From assembly GCA_006937955.1 (NCBI GenBank), contig SSNP01000094.1:1267753-1331752 (forward strand): a stretch of DNA of 64,000 nt, written 5' to 3'. Position 1 is the first letter of the stretch. Each line of letters opens with the position of its first letter. A program made the translations under genes and the position numbers. The notes under the pieces are model-generated. The model had not been told where the DNA came from. It ran no database searches and was given only the letters and a program-made list of their open reading frames with translations. This DNA is from Pachypanchax playfairii (taxonomy: Eukaryota; Chordata; Actinopteri; Cyprinodontiformes; Aplocheilidae). This document shows, piece after piece, positions 1 through 12,032 of this stretch.

Positions 1-40
1 CACGATACGTATCGTATCGTGGGATTATGTATCGTTACAG
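1..40. repeat. Palindromic ATCGTAT-rich repeat end
   Basis: The window opens with a perfect 12-bp palindrome (cgatacgtatcg) followed by further atcgtatcgtg units. This looks like the end of a dispersed repeat lying mainly outside the window. It resembles in composition the GATAC array at 9.7 kb, but continuity cannot be shown. Confidence 0.35.
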
Positions 41-152
41 TTCTTTTGGTTAATATGAAGTCATAAAATAAGACATAAAAATCTCATGTCAGATGCAATT
101 TAAAGTCATATTGAATTGAGTTTTCATGAAAAGATGTTTGTGGTTTTTGCAG

Positions 153-3100
153 CGGACAGTCGTTCCCAGGTTCACCGCGCCCGAGTGGAAGCTGGAGAGT
201 GGAAATATAAGTTTGGTTATGACATCACGGCAGACGTGCTGTGTCGCAGATTGGCTGATATCTCTCAGGTGTACACACAGAATGCAGAGATGAGACCGCT
301 CGGCTGCTGTGAGTCAACGTGACTGTTTGTCTGACATGAATTAAACTCAAAGTCCTGAGTTTGTGTTGCAGCATCATATTAAAACTCCTCTTCACATGTT
401 GTAGGTATGATCACGGTGGCTATTGACCCACAACAAGGTCCCGTCCTGTTCAAATGTGACCCGGCAGGATACTACTGTGGCTTCAGAGCCACAGCGGTGG
501 GCGCCAAACAGACAGAGGCCAACAGCTACCTTGAGAAAAAACTGAAGAAGAAACCCGAGCTGTCTCATGACAGAGCGGTGCAGGTATGTCACATTATCAA
601 CATTTATAAACATTGTTATCCAGATGTGGCTCCTTCTTTTTAGCGTAGACTTCAGAGTGGCTGAAGGGCCGATGTGGCCCCGGAGCCACAGGTTGCAGAA
701 CCCTGATCTATAATGTTCCACTCAGTGATTTTAATCAGCCTCTGAAACATTTTATATGATTGATGAATATGAAGAGACAATATGAGACGGTTTGGTGAAG
801 ATGATGCACCTTCACGTTGTAAATCAAAGACAAGGACATTTTTTTTGTTGGTTTTGACTGTCAGCAGATGGAACTTTTATATTTGATCTATCCAGGTAAG
901 AAGTGATCCAGATTTGATGTTGAAAATTCTGAGCTGAACTTGAATGCATTTTGAAAAACCACTAGTAAGTTGTTGTAGCACAGGTTTCTTGTGCCAAGCC
1001 TCATAATTAAATTCTAGTTGAATTATAGACATTTTAAATAGTCCGTCTTTACAAGTCTTTGATGTTGAAATGACACGTTGTCTTTATGTGTCAACAGTCC
1101 AGTGAAACTCTACTTTCTCCACACATGGTTGAAAAGTGGCTTTAAGTTTGAGTTCGTTATTTTTTGGTATGTTCAGCATGAGGTTGGTTATTGAGCAACA
1201 CTCTGACCGTCTGTAGGCAGATAGAAGGTGCAAAGACGAGGGCCCGACCGATATATCGGCCGGCGGATATTATCGGCCGATATGGGGGTCCAGGGTGATA
1301 TCGGCTATCGGTAAAAAATTGCCGATATTTTTTATTGATTTATTTTTGTCATATACGTGTTTCTGCATCTCCATTAATGAGAATGCCCAGTTAAAAATGT
1401 AAATAAATGTTCATAAAATAGATAAACTTGTCTATTATTTATATTTTTTGGAATCAGTGAATAATTCAGATAGTTCATGGTGTCTAACAGGTAGACATGA
1501 GGTTAAGAATGAGCTTAGAATGCAGTGTTTTAACTTTCAGTAATATTTTTGAAATTTGTTCTTATTTATCGGCTATCGGCCGGCTCTAAAGTCTTTATAT
1601 CGGTATCAAAAAATCCATATCGGTCGGGCCCTAGCAAAGACTTGAGATGAGTTCATCATCATTGCAAAGAGACCTGGACACCTCTGGACTTTTACCTGTC
1701 TCTCTGTAGCACCGATATCCAAAAACAGCAAACAGCTTGCAGTTGTGATGAAAACTGCAATTGCCATTTCTTTTAGTAAAGCAACTCCTCAACAGGAAGT
1801 TAATTCACAGGCAAACCATTTAGCAACCCTTGGCTTATTAAACATGTACGTTTGTACTTTTATTCCTATTTTTGCCTGTTTTAATGGAGGATGGTGGGTT
1901 TTAAATTAAATTCAGGTGAAATATTGATTTCAGACACTGGATTCTATATGATCTGTAAACATTATAAGGTCATTTTAAACCGTATTTGTTTTTTTTATTA
2001 TAAAATATGTTTGGTCATTGTAAATGCATCATTTAGCTCTAGCATCCTAACACAGACATGCTGGTTATTGAGTTTCTAATTGAACCTGTAGTGGCGCATC
2101 TGGATGGATGGAATTATAGAACGGATGATATGCGTTACTTTGTATGTGTGTTTTGCTGATCTTCATCAGAACGACAAGCCGTTTGCCATTTTTGGATCTC
2201 GACCTCTTTCCGGTCCCTTCACACTGTAATTCACAGCTCTGTATCTTCATAACTTCAAAGGATTTAAGCTCTCAAACATGAAATTTAGAAAATGTAACCA
2301 AGATATTTGGTTTTAACTCAGTGCAGTCAAATAGCTTCTAAGTATAAATGTGATGGCCGTGTGATCAGTTAAGGTGTGTTAGGAGGAAATACAGGCAAAA
2401 CGGCACATTTAAGTTAAAATACAAATGAACAATGCCCTAGTAGCACTAAGAAACATGGTTTAAAGCAGAAAATATCGTTTAAGAGACTTATAATAGTGTT
2501 ACATGTTCCTAATTAACAGATAAACCCAAATAAAGGTCACTTAAGGTTGCTTCTTAACCATAAAACAGAACAATAACACATTTACATAATGCCTACACAA
2601 GAATAAAGGCAAATTATATATTTTATTGTTTATTTGGGTTTTTTGACCAAATTAGTGGATGTTTGTCAGGTAATTCAATGTTTATTATTATTTTGACACT
2701 TTATAGTCTACATCTGTACAACATCACTAATATTTGTAATTTGTTTATTTGTAGACCACACGCACACACAACTAAAGACCTGTAATATGCATCCATCTCA
2801 GTGACCACTTCATTAAAGTTTGCTTGGAAATTATCTCTCCGTGCCCTTCTCTCTGACTGGAGCTCTGTCAAAGGAAGCTGACAAGCCAGAACTTCCCCTT
2901 CAGAGTGTCCCACTCTATCACAATAAATGTTAAAGTCGTTTTAACTGAACATCTGGTAGATTCTTCAGACTTCCACCTCTGTCCTGTCGTTCCAGCTGGC
3001 CATATCTTGTCTGTCATCTGTTCTGTCTTTGGACTTCAAGGCCAGTGAACTGGAGATTGGCGTAGTCACCAAAGACAAACCCAAGTTCAGGTAACTTCAC

Positions 3101-3487
3101 TCTGACTGTGTGGATTAGTGTGGAGATGTAAGACAGGTTCACGTTCAACATCTGGACAGTCTTACTTTATACAATATACCTGAAGATTCTGTAAAATGCT
3201 GCTAATTAATGTTGTTGATTGTCAGATAAAGTATTGGTCATGCTGCTTGTTAGTACTTCAACTGTAAATGAGTACCATGATATTTTAGCCATTTTTATTA
3301 AATATACATAGCAGTACAACAACTGTTTCTATGAGGAATCTTTCCTTTGATCTGTCAGAATGGTTCTGTGAGATCTGGTCTTGTTTCAGTCTGAGTTTTT
3401 ATCAACACGTCTCCTCTCCTGTCCTGCAGGACTCTCTCGGAGGCGGAGATCGAAACCCACCTGGTTGCCATAGCGGAGCGAGAGTAG
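153..3487 (+). CDS. psma6: Proteasome 20S subunit alpha type-6, 3' part (four last coding exons; gene starts before the window)
   Basis: Coding exons read 153-308, 405-583, 2996-3090 and 3430-3487 (stop TAG 3485-3487), all with AG/GT borders. Joined, they give 161 residues that align without gaps to residues 86-246 of vertebrate PSMA6. Signature stretches include DSRSQVHRAR, ADISQVYTQNAEMRPLGCC, KCDPAGYYCGF, GVVTKDKPKFR and the C-terminus LVAIAERE. PSMA6 (alpha1) is a structural, non-catalytic subunit of the outer alpha ring of the 20S proteasome, which gates substrate entry and docks regulatory particles in cytosol and nucleus. The first exon begins in phase with two bases of a split Ala codon, so upstream exons lie outside the window. 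Fish can carry more than one psma6 paralogue (psma6a/b/l); which one this is cannot be decided here. The 2.4-kb third intron carries a hAT MITE. AATAAA lies at 3781. Confidence 0.96.
590..712 (-). repeat. Short hAT-like MITE remnant (first copy)
   Basis: On the minus strand this reads cagggttctgcaacctg followed by a GTGGCTCC/GGGGCCAC core. The same arrangement recurs at 50710-50780. Termini beginning CAGGG are typical of hAT elements in fish. No target-site duplication could be established, so the class is an inference. Confidence 0.4.
1238..1633. mobile_element. Non-autonomous hAT transposon (MITE) in psma6 intron
   Basis: A 396-bp element has terminal inverted repeats: gagggcccgaccgatat at the left and, read on the other strand, tagggcccgaccgatat at the right. 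It is flanked by a perfect 8-bp target-site duplication GCAAAGAC (1230-1237 and 1634-1641). An 8-bp duplication with TAGGG-type termini is the hAT signature. Sub-terminal ATCGGCCG/CGGCCGAT motifs repeat at both ends. No transposase is encoded, so it must have been mobilised in trans. Confidence 0.9.
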
Positions 3488-3800
3488 AGGGACATTCATC
3501 TTTTCTTTACAGCATTTCATGGAGAGCGTCTTTGATTTAGTGTAGCTACACTGCTGTCTACAGTCCAAAGACAAAAACAAACGCATCCAACTTTATATCT
3601 AGGAATATGAATCATGAGCATCTGATAAAGAAACTGTTTTAAACTGGATGGATTTAGGTTTTATATGTTGTGATTTAACAGATTTCTTTAGTATCCCAGT
3701 AGTAGAGACATGTTTTCATAGATTGTTTGATCTCTGGACTTGTTTAATACTGTATACAACCTCTAAAGATCAACTGTCCTAATAAAATAAAACTAAACAG
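3488..3800 (+). other. psma6: psma6 3' untranslated region with poly(A) signal
   Basis: Non-coding sequence follows the stop codon. A canonical AATAAA at 3781-3786, overlapping a second near-copy, lies about 300 bases downstream and is the likely cleavage signal. The extent is inferred from the signal only. Confidence 0.6.
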
Positions 3801-4682
3801 TTTTGTGTTCCTGTGTTTGTTAACCAGCTGTGTCACATCAAGTCAAACCTGTTGATTTCATCAGGTCATAATTTTCGGCATCATAAGAATCAGAAAGTTT
3901 TCTAAGACTGTTACTGGAAACATCATCAGCAGCTGTTTATTTATGTCTTGATGATCCAGAAAATAAATGTCTGTCCACCTTCACATCCTGATCTACTTTA
4001 TTAAAACCACTAGATGTCGATGTTGGACTTGAATCCAACTTCCTGTCACTGTTTCATAACGTAATTCTTGTTTCCTTTTTCAGTTTTCTATTTAGGGAGA
4101 TCTATTTAGTCAGGAGTAAAGATTTAAGCCCGTAAGTCTTTTTCTAGTTTGTGTGTTATAACTTGTTATTTGTAACTTTGTCACTCTTAGTTTTCTGTTA
4201 CTTAACTCAAATCTTACCTGCATGTGCCTGTGCAAAAACACACTGCATATTTAATATAAAAAAAAACATGCACAATAACAAAACAACAATGTTGGAACAC
4301 TTTTATTTTGGTAATATAATAAGAAATTAACATTCTTACAGAGTTATGCTGTTAATCAGAATTTAAAATAATACGTACAGTACAGATGCATGTTGCAATG
4401 CTTCGTGCAATTCTAGATTTTCAAAATAACAGGAATGTTAAAAAAAAACATTGTTTGAAAACTAATGATTCAGTGCATTTGTGATTATTTCTCTAGTATT
4501 AAAAAAGAATAGAACGGTAAAAATTTGTTGTATCTATCAGCGAAAACATTTTTTTCAGCACTTCATCAGATTGGCTCAGAATCAGTGAATGAATTATTAG
4601 GACATCTTTTCAATGAGTGGAGCTTCAATTTATTTAAAGACAATTGGTATTAATTCATTTTGTATTGCATACATGTCTCACT
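3801..4682. other. Intergenic AT-rich DNA
   Basis: No gene, RNA gene or classifiable repeat seen. Only short open frames with no recognisable protein similarity. Confidence 0.5.
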
Positions 4683-4686
4683 TTAA

Positions 4687-4990
4687 AGCAGTACTTAATA
4701 ACTTTTCTGCAGCCGTGTCTCAGACGGCCATTGCTCAAACCGGTGTTCTGTTGAAATATGCTACCTGTTGAGCTGTACTACCGATTCCTTCTGCACATGT
4801 GCTGTTCTACAGTCTTGAACACAGACATTAATACGTAGACGCCATCTGGACTGACGCTGCCTATTGGCGCTGACGTATCCGTGCAGCCGCCATCTTGGAT
4901 AGGTCCCCATGCGCCTCCAGTGCATTTATTTCTACTGAGATAGATGTATATCCAACTACAAAAACACATTTAATTACTCTCTTCAACAGA
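4687..4990 (+). repeat. TTAA-flanked repeat family A, partial copy 1
   Basis: It starts at a TTAA (4683-4686) followed by AGCAGTACTTAATAAC. The next about 120 bp (to the tctacagtcttga near 4810) match the reverse complement of the right end of the copy at 56267-56943, including the ctgcagccgtgtctcagacg block and the cttctgcacatgtgctgttc block. Beyond that it diverges into a different internal sequence (cgccatctggactgacgctg). The right end is not defined. Confidence 0.6.
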
Positions 4991-5299
4991 ATGTGACATA
5001 TGGTAATGCATGTTAATAAAAATATAGTCTAATAAGCAAAACAAGTTTGATGGTTCTTCTTTATTCATTTCTTTTCTCTCTCTCTCTGAGAGTTACAACC
5101 CTTGAAAAAGAATTTTTATAATGCATTTTTAAACAATCAGACATGGTATGGCATCTTAATAAAAAAATATATTTTGATAAAAACTATTTTCTCTAGGCAG
5201 AAATATATATTTATTCACAATATTTTTTATTGTAACTATTGAAATAAGAGATGCCAAATGCAATCTTAACTCCTCAACTTAAACACCAAAATAAACTTT

Positions 5300-5322
5300 T
5301 ATCTCTCTCTCTCTCTCTCTCT
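5300..5322. repeat. (CT)n microsatellite
   Basis: Uninterrupted tctctctct run of about 23 bp; a shorter one lies at 5076-5090. Confidence 0.85.
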
Positions 5323-5987
5323 AAAACCCTTGAAAAATAACTTTTTTGCACAGCTTCTTGCATGTGCTACACTCTGTAACTTCAGGGTCAGTTTCATAAT
5401 GTGATGGAGTTTTACTTTATGAAATACAGAGACATCAAATGACACAAGCATGAACTGATGATTGTCAATCCTGAATTGGGTCAGTATTTCTTTAACAGTC
5501 AAATAATGTTAGTTAGGATTGTACACGTTATAAATGGTCAAATAACCAAAATATTTTGATCCGCTTTCAATCTGCCGGTTCTTCCAACCATATGCTGCAC
5601 AGAAGACGGGCATTTACTTTTTTTTTGTTAACAAATTTAACATGAACAAAATACAAGTCGATAGGTACAACAAAGAAGAGAAAGAAAAGTAAAAAGATAT
5701 TACAACTGCTGTGCAACCTACACATAAATAATTAACATACACAGACCAGAGGGTTATAACATATTATTGCACTTAGTAATGGAAAATTGAAAAAATAAAG
5801 TAGTTCCTTTAACAGATGAAATGTCGTTGTAGCCTTCAAATTTTGCGGGTATTCTATTGTCTTGTAATATGATTTAAAGTCCATATGAAATACTTTAAAG
5901 CAAGGTTGGGAATTAGACCATTTACATTTGTGAATGTGAAATTTAACAGTTAAATAATAAAAATTAAGTTTTTGTATAAGCCATATA

Positions 5988-7123
5988 CACTCACCTAAAG
6001 GATTATTAGGAACACCATACTAATACAGTGTTTGATCCCCATCTGCCTTCAGAACTGCATTAATTCTACATGCCATTGATTCAACAAGGTGCTGAAAACA
6101 TTCTTTAGAAATGTTGGTCCATATTGATAGGATAGCATCTTGCAGTTGATGGAGATTTGTGGGATGCACATCCAGGGCACGAAGCTCCCGTTCTACAACA
6201 TCCCAAAGATGCTCTATCGGGTTGAGATCTGGTGACTGAAGAAACCAATTTGAAAGGATTCGAGCTTTATGACATGGTGCATTATCCTGCTGGAAGTAGC
6301 CATCAGAGGATGGGTACATGGTGGTCATGAAGGGATGGACATGGTCAAAAACAATGCTCAGGTAGCCCCGTGGCATTTAAACAATGCCCAGTTGGCACTA
6401 AGNAGACAGGGCCTAAAGTGTGCCAAGAAAACATCCCCCACACCATTACACCACCACCACCACCACCAGCCTGCACAGTGGTAACAAGGCATGATGGATC
6501 CATGTTCTCATTCTGTTTACGCCAAATTCTGACTCTACCATTTGAATGTCTCAACAGAAATCGAGACTCTTCAGACCAGGCAACATTTTTACAGTCTTCA
6601 ACTATCTAATTTTGGTGAGCTCGTGCAAATTGTATCCTCTTTTTCCTATTTGTAGTGGAGATGAGTGGTACCTGGTGGGGTCTTCTGCTGTTGTAGACCA
6701 TCAGCCTCAAGGTTGTAATGAGGTTATTTCAGTCAAAGTTGCTCTTCTATCAGCTTGAATCAGTCGGCCCATTCTCCTCTGACCTCTAGCATCAACAAGG
6801 CATTTTCGCCCACAGGACTGCTGCATACTGGATGTTTTTCCCTTTTCACACCATTCTTTAAAAACCCTAGAAAGGGTTGAGTGTGAAAATCCCAGTAACT
6901 GAGCAGATTGTGAAATACTCAGACTGGAACAACCATGCCACGCTCAAAATTGCTTAAATCACCTTTCTTTCCCATTCTGACATTCAGTTTGGAGTTCAGG
7001 GGATTGTCTTGACCAGGACCACACCCCTAAATGCATTCAAGATACTGCCATGTGATTGGTTGATTAGATAATTGCATTAAGGAGAAATTGAACAAGTGTT
7101 CCTAATAATCCTTTAGGTGAGAG
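5988..7123 (-). mobile_element. Tc1/mariner transposon, inactivated, about 1.14 kb
   Basis: Inverted termini: the left end is CACTCACCTAAAGGATTATT and the right end, read on the other strand, is CTCTCACCTAAAGGATTATT. Both abut a TA dinucleotide (5986-5987 and 7124-7125), the Tc1/mariner target duplication. A broken transposase lies inside on the minus strand. The length is shorter than an intact Tc1-type element in fish (usually 1.2-1.6 kb), in keeping with internal loss. One ambiguous base occurs at 6403. Confidence 0.92.
6020..6860 (-). pseudogene. Tc1/mariner transposase fragment (broken)
   Basis: The minus-strand frame 6376-6020 (118 codons) keeps the second catalytic Asp in FQQDNAPCHKA and the DE-box region SPDLNPIEHLWDVVERELR. 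Further upstream (6560-6370) a different frame holds HSNGRVRIWRKQNENMDPSC and GGGGVMVWGMFSWH, the region containing the central part of the DDE domain. Coding capacity therefore passes between frames, with an ambiguous base at 6403. Weak similarity to the N-terminal helix-turn-helix end lies near 6700-6860. It cannot make an active enzyme. Confidence 0.88.
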
Positions 7124-7189
7124 TAATTCAAAATATAAGATGACATTGAAGTATTACGGGCATTGTTACTGATTCTTCACTGACTCCAG

Positions 7190-7485
7190 TTGTATGTAAC
7201 TAATGGGAGACCCATCCATTATGGCGGCGATGGTGCTCACTCTCCAGAACGTAATGGGGCGTCTCGTTATATAATGTCTATAGTCTTGACTTCAATAAAC
7301 AGATTTATTGTTTATTTTTTGTTTCTATATTTTTCCATAAATACATTTTACCTATCAAATAAATTCTCCCAGGACTTAAACACTAAATATGATGTTATTT
7401 TTACTTTCTTTACATTGGACCCAGAGGGCTTTTATTTAGAAAATATCTGGGAAGGATCATAAAAATATGTTTAAACAATTAACAG
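7190..7485 (+). repeat. TTAA-flanked repeat family A, internally deleted copy 2
   Basis: From about 7285 this copy matches 35780-36030 nearly base for base (aataaacagattt, ttctatatttttccataaat, tacctatcaaataaattctc, gacccagagggcttttat). It lacks the stretch present at 35908-35970 in the other copy, and its upstream part is different. Neither terminal repeat survives. Confidence 0.7.
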
Positions 7486-7801
7486 GTTGAACATTAAGGT
7501 AGAATTTGCATTTAAAACTCACTTTCTGACCCAGTCTTTGTTTCCTGCTAGCTTCCAGCTTGGATACAGTGTTTCATCATTTCAGATTCACTTTTACTGA
7601 CTGCAGAAGAAGAAACTCATTTTTCATTCTGTCCTCGCTGGACTTAAAGACTCCTGTAAAATAAACAGACAAAAATCTGTTGTAAGCATTTAGTTCACAA
7701 AAGTACAAAAGTGTGTGTTAATTAATTAGGTGAAACTTTGCTAGTTTTACCATCTTGTTTTACCCAAGAACAACTTTGTTAAAACAATAAACATGATAGA
7801 A

Positions 7802-8045
7802 AAGACATGGTGTCTATCTCCAGCAGTCGCTGGGCGAGAGGCGGGGCTACACCTGGACAGGTCACCAGTCCATCTCAGGGCCACATGGAAACAAACAATC
7901 ATTCACACCATATGCACTCACATCTAGGGACAATTTAGAGTCACCAGTACGCTGGAGTCCCACATGAGCATGGGCAGAACATGCTAACTCCATGCAGAAA
8001 GGTCCGGTTTCAAACTCCTTCTCACTGCAAGGCACGATGACGTGA
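7802..8045 (-). repeat. Dispersed teleost repeat (GGTGGTGCAGTGG-type), copy 1
   Basis: Blocks gggcgagaggcggggctaca, cctggacaggtcaccagtcc, gggacaatttagagtcacca and aggtccggtttcaaactcc follow the order of a very common fish interspersed repeat, here read from its 3' side. The opposite-orientation head of the same family is seen at 31908-32030. The family identification is from general familiarity; subclass (SINE or LINE tail) is not resolved. Confidence 0.6.
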
Positions 8046-9660
8046 CTTTAACCCATTAAATTCAATTATTTCTGAAGTCTTTGAGGTTAGGGAACACCGT
8101 CCCTTTATTTTTCTTTTGTATTTTCACAAAAGTATGAAAAACTAACTTCAAACGTGAAACATCAGATGTCAGCAGGCTTTTGCACAGTGGTGCTTTCAGT
8201 TCACTGAATGCATACCAAGAGGAATTAGGAGAGAACTCAAAGGCACCTTTTCAGCATCACCCACATATGACTCAAATAACACAGTTTATTTAGAGAGAAT
8301 CACTTTCTTACATTTTAAGAGGATTTTCATGCATGTATAAGATAAGAAAAAGAACATTGTACTACCACCTCATCATCTTTGTTATGATTAAACAGCATGG
8401 ATGTCTTTGTTGGTGGATTTACTCCTAAATCCTTCTCTTACTGTTATCATTAATTGGTTGACATGGTTTGTTGGTTAACATTTTAAATGATCTAATAGTT
8501 AACAGAATTTAACAAAACAATTTATCTGGAAAACTATTCAAAGGTAATTTAAAATGTAAATTAAAATCAATGATAAAAAGTTTGTTTTAATGCACAAATT
8601 TTTACAACTTTTCTTTATAATAATTATGTCAAAAATCTGAGCCTTACCCTCCAAAAAGCACCAAAAACTAAACATCTGGTTGAGTTTCTTCCTCCTCAGC
8701 TGCTGCATGGAAAGTCTGATTTAATGTTGCATGTTAACAGCTATTCAAACTTCTGTTTATTTAAACGTTACAATAGTAAATGAAAATTATAAATAAATGA
8801 AAGATGTTTTTACTTTTAATCCAGCATAATTCCCAGATCACAATTAAATTCACGGCACATTACATTTGTTTCATGAGAATCTGAAAATATTACATAATTG
8901 TTTATATATTATAGTTAAGTTTGCACAGTCAAAAGTTTGGCTGTTTTTTACAGGAATTTGTTAAAATGTTGCTCAACTTCTTCCCTCCTTATAACCCTCC
9001 GCTACACAGTCAGTACCCTCGCCCACCTGCACCTCCCACCCCTCCACATGAAGTGTTGACCCAGGGGCTGGTGTCTCCTGGTACGGGGACAAGGCTACAA
9101 GCTGAACTGGCCCAGGGCATTGGGTTGCCAGACCGTGTGAGTTGTGTGTGCATGCATATGTGTGTGTGTGCATCTGAGTTGGGTCACAGCGTGGGGATTA
9201 GGTGTGTGTGAGTGATTGAGGGTGACAGCAGCCCCAGCATTAAGTGCCCTGTGGCAGATTTTGTAGGCCTGTTTTAGACACACTAAGCTGGATTTACCCG
9301 CAGCAGTGTGTCAGCAGTGATGCAGCCTGGCTGGACCTCCTACAGAACACATATACACAACAACTCATACATATAGACCTTGTCTACCAATCTACCTGTG
9401 ACCAGTTTGTCTGTGTTGTCAGCCTTCTCTTATAATCCAAGGCTTTTTTCCACACAGTTATGTCATTATGGCATAAAATCAGCAGTTTCAGCTTCAAGAT
9501 TTATTTACAAATAGATATTGTTAATGTTCCTGCCCTGAGGATTATGCAAAGCTTGCATTGTTCTTCATGCACCATACATCACCAACAATAGGATGTTCAA
9601 AAAATATTTAATTTTAAAGCATCATTAGGCTAAATAGGTTCCTTTAACATCTGCTACGAA
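8046..9660. other. Intergenic DNA with a short GT/CA-rich stretch
   Basis: No gene seen. A GTGTGTG-rich patch lies at 9135-9215, and 8990-9060 is C-rich. Open frames here are short, and translation gives low-complexity His/Thr or Pro runs. Confidence 0.5.
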
Positions 9661-9664
9661 AAGT

Positions 9665-9890
9665 ATACCTTCTGTTGGTAACTGTTATAATATGATATAT
9701 AATGAGATAAGATACACAGTATGATATGATCCGATAAAATATACACGATGATACAATATAATGAAATGAGATGATACGATATAGTACGATACGATACACG
9801 ATACCTTACAATAAAATAAGATACAACACAATACGATACGATACAAAGCGATACGAATCGATAAGATACAATATGATACAACATTATTTT
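9665..9890. repeat. Degenerate GATAC pentamer array
   Basis: About 225 bp made of gatac/gatat/gatgatac variants (for example atacgatacgatacacgata). It is a diverged 5-bp tandem array. Translated frames of Tyr/Ser/Ile/Val repeats come from this periodicity, not from coding. Confidence 0.85.
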
Positions 9891-9974
9891 CAGTTTGCAC
9901 TGATTTTCATTTAGCATCCTTAAGCCAGCTACAGAGGCAGCAAAATTTGCTGGTAGCCTTGTAAGTTCTACAAT

Positions 9975-10051
9975 AACAAACAAACAAACAAACAAACAAA
10001 CAAACAAACAAACAAACAAACAAACAAACAAACAAATAAATAAATAAATAA
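9975..10051. repeat. (CAAA)n then (TAAA)n microsatellite
   Basis: About 15 copies of caaa pass without a break into four copies of taaa, suggesting a point substitution spread by slippage. The array follows directly after the GATAC array. Confidence 0.9.
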
Positions 10052-10059
10052 ACACTGCT

Positions 10060-12030
10060 GTATCTGGTCAAAAAGTATTTGCGGATTAATTTAATTCCAG
10101 TCTGGAGGTTATTTTGGTGCTATCGAAGGTGTAATCAGATTGCAACTGCAGAGTTCATTTTGAATCTTTTTAGATGATTTCCATGTTTTTTTGTTTTTCT
10201 TTTTTACCATCCCCTCTATCTTTTGTTTAATCTGTGGTTGCATTTCCTCTTGTGTAAATGTTCCAAGAAGTTGGCTATGGTCCTATGAACCTTGTACTTA
10301 TTATACTGGCAACTGTGGTCACGGAACATGAACTTCTTGAAGATTATCTCTTTAACATGGTCTTCACATTACTCTAGTATGTGTTAGAATAAAAAAAAAA
10401 CTTGTTTATTTCAACTTTATGTTGAACAATTAATTTGAAAGAAAATACTTTTTTGGGAGAAATGAAGCACAAATTTAATGAACTACAAGGATTTCAGAAA
10501 TATATCCACACCTCTATGTTCAAAATATACAATACATATCACATATGCATTGCATACCACTGATGATGCTTTTGAAGACATACTTATCTAGTTAAATTTA
10601 AAAATAGGTAATAAAAGTACCAAACCTGGTCAAAAAGAAAGTGTTCTGCATGCAAGTGTTATGTTTTTGCCTTTGCTGAGTCTTAAACAGACTTTGATCT
10701 TTTTTCAGATTCTTGTTCTACATATTAAAATTGAAGGTGTGTGTTCTGTTTGTAACTTTCTGTACCATTGATTTTGTTTTTCTCCCATAAGCGGTGCCAC
10801 CATTATTCTTATTATTACTTTTATTTAGTTTATCTAAGTATCTTACTTTTTGCATGGGCATAAAAAGCCTCTATAGCCTATGTAATTATAATGTACACAC
10901 ATGCACAAGTGCTCAGCTGAGTGTTTCTTTGCACAACCTGTGCCTCCCGATTGTCTATGTGCACACTTTTTCTCCCTGTTTGATTATATATATACATGCA
11001 CTGATGTGTGTGTGCTCCCTCATAGATCTCCATTACAGCGTGCCCATTGTGAACAGCAGTGTTGAGCAAGATCCTGACCCACCGGCAGTCTCTAATCACA
11101 GACATTCCTTGGAATTAAACAGCCAATTAACAATAAGAGAGCCATTGTGACACGGTCTCCTTGTGCGTCACACTTAAAAAGCTTTGTGTGTGTGAACATG
11201 TTGTAGTGAGTGCGCGTGTGTGTGCTTTCGTGTGCATCACACCAAAGTGGTTTCAGATAATTAACTTGTGTTTTTGTTTTTCTGATTGTCTCTCAGTGCA
11301 AATTTAAATTCACTGTGAAATCTTTGAGGTTAGATATTAAACAAAACTGGAATAAATGAAGTAAGAGATTAAATCTCTTACTGCTGCTATTCAGTGGCTG
11401 TAGGTCATTAGATGTAAGTGTTAGTACTATTTAAGGTGTAAGATAAAACAATAATAACTCCACCTCATCATTCTGTCTTTACACAGAAATGTTTGTTTCA
11501 CTCTTTTTATCTTTTTATCTATCAATCTTTTTATCACATGTTGTGTGTTTGCACCTGCTGTGTAGACGTTCGCATTTATAGATCATCAGTTCAATAGTTT
11601 TATTTGAGTGTGCAGGGTGGGTGTGTGCGTCAGCGTGGCACGTGTCAGAGTGTGGCCGAGGATTAACGAGGCTTAGGGTCTGTTGCTCCACTTCTATGAT
11701 TACAACTGCTGCCCTCCACCATATGGGATGGTAAAGGCTACTGGTGTTTGTATGTTATGTATGTATGTGTGTGTGAGATGGGGGAGGTTCAAGCTACTGT
11801 ACCACGTTACCCACCCAACAAACATTCTGCCCTTCTCTATTAAACCAGCACACACCTGCTGCCAACAACCAGAGGCCCCCGTCTCACCCAGTGTTTCATG
11901 AGACCGTGCACGTGAAACGGTGCATTAATATACTGATATGTTTAGATCAAACAGCCTGAAGGCTGTATCTGTTTAACTTATTTATTTATGTATTTTACTC
12001 TTTGTGTTTCATATATCATAGAGACTTTGT
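10060..12030. other. Intergenic DNA
   Basis: No gene seen. It contains scattered GTGTGTG-rich patches (about 11005 and 11190-11230). The longest open frame (10794-11150) shows no recognisable similarity and spans low-complexity sequence. Confidence 0.5.
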
Positions 12031-12032
12031 TG

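Noticed and set aside
116..322. 68-codon frame starting at an ATG at 125
   Set aside because: Only the part from 153 is coding (psma6 exon). The start lies in the preceding intron and the end runs through a splice donor.
9654..10055. 133-codon minus-strand frame of repeated Leu/Phe/Cys and Tyr/Ser
   Set aside because: Direct translation of (CAAA)n and GATAC tandem arrays.
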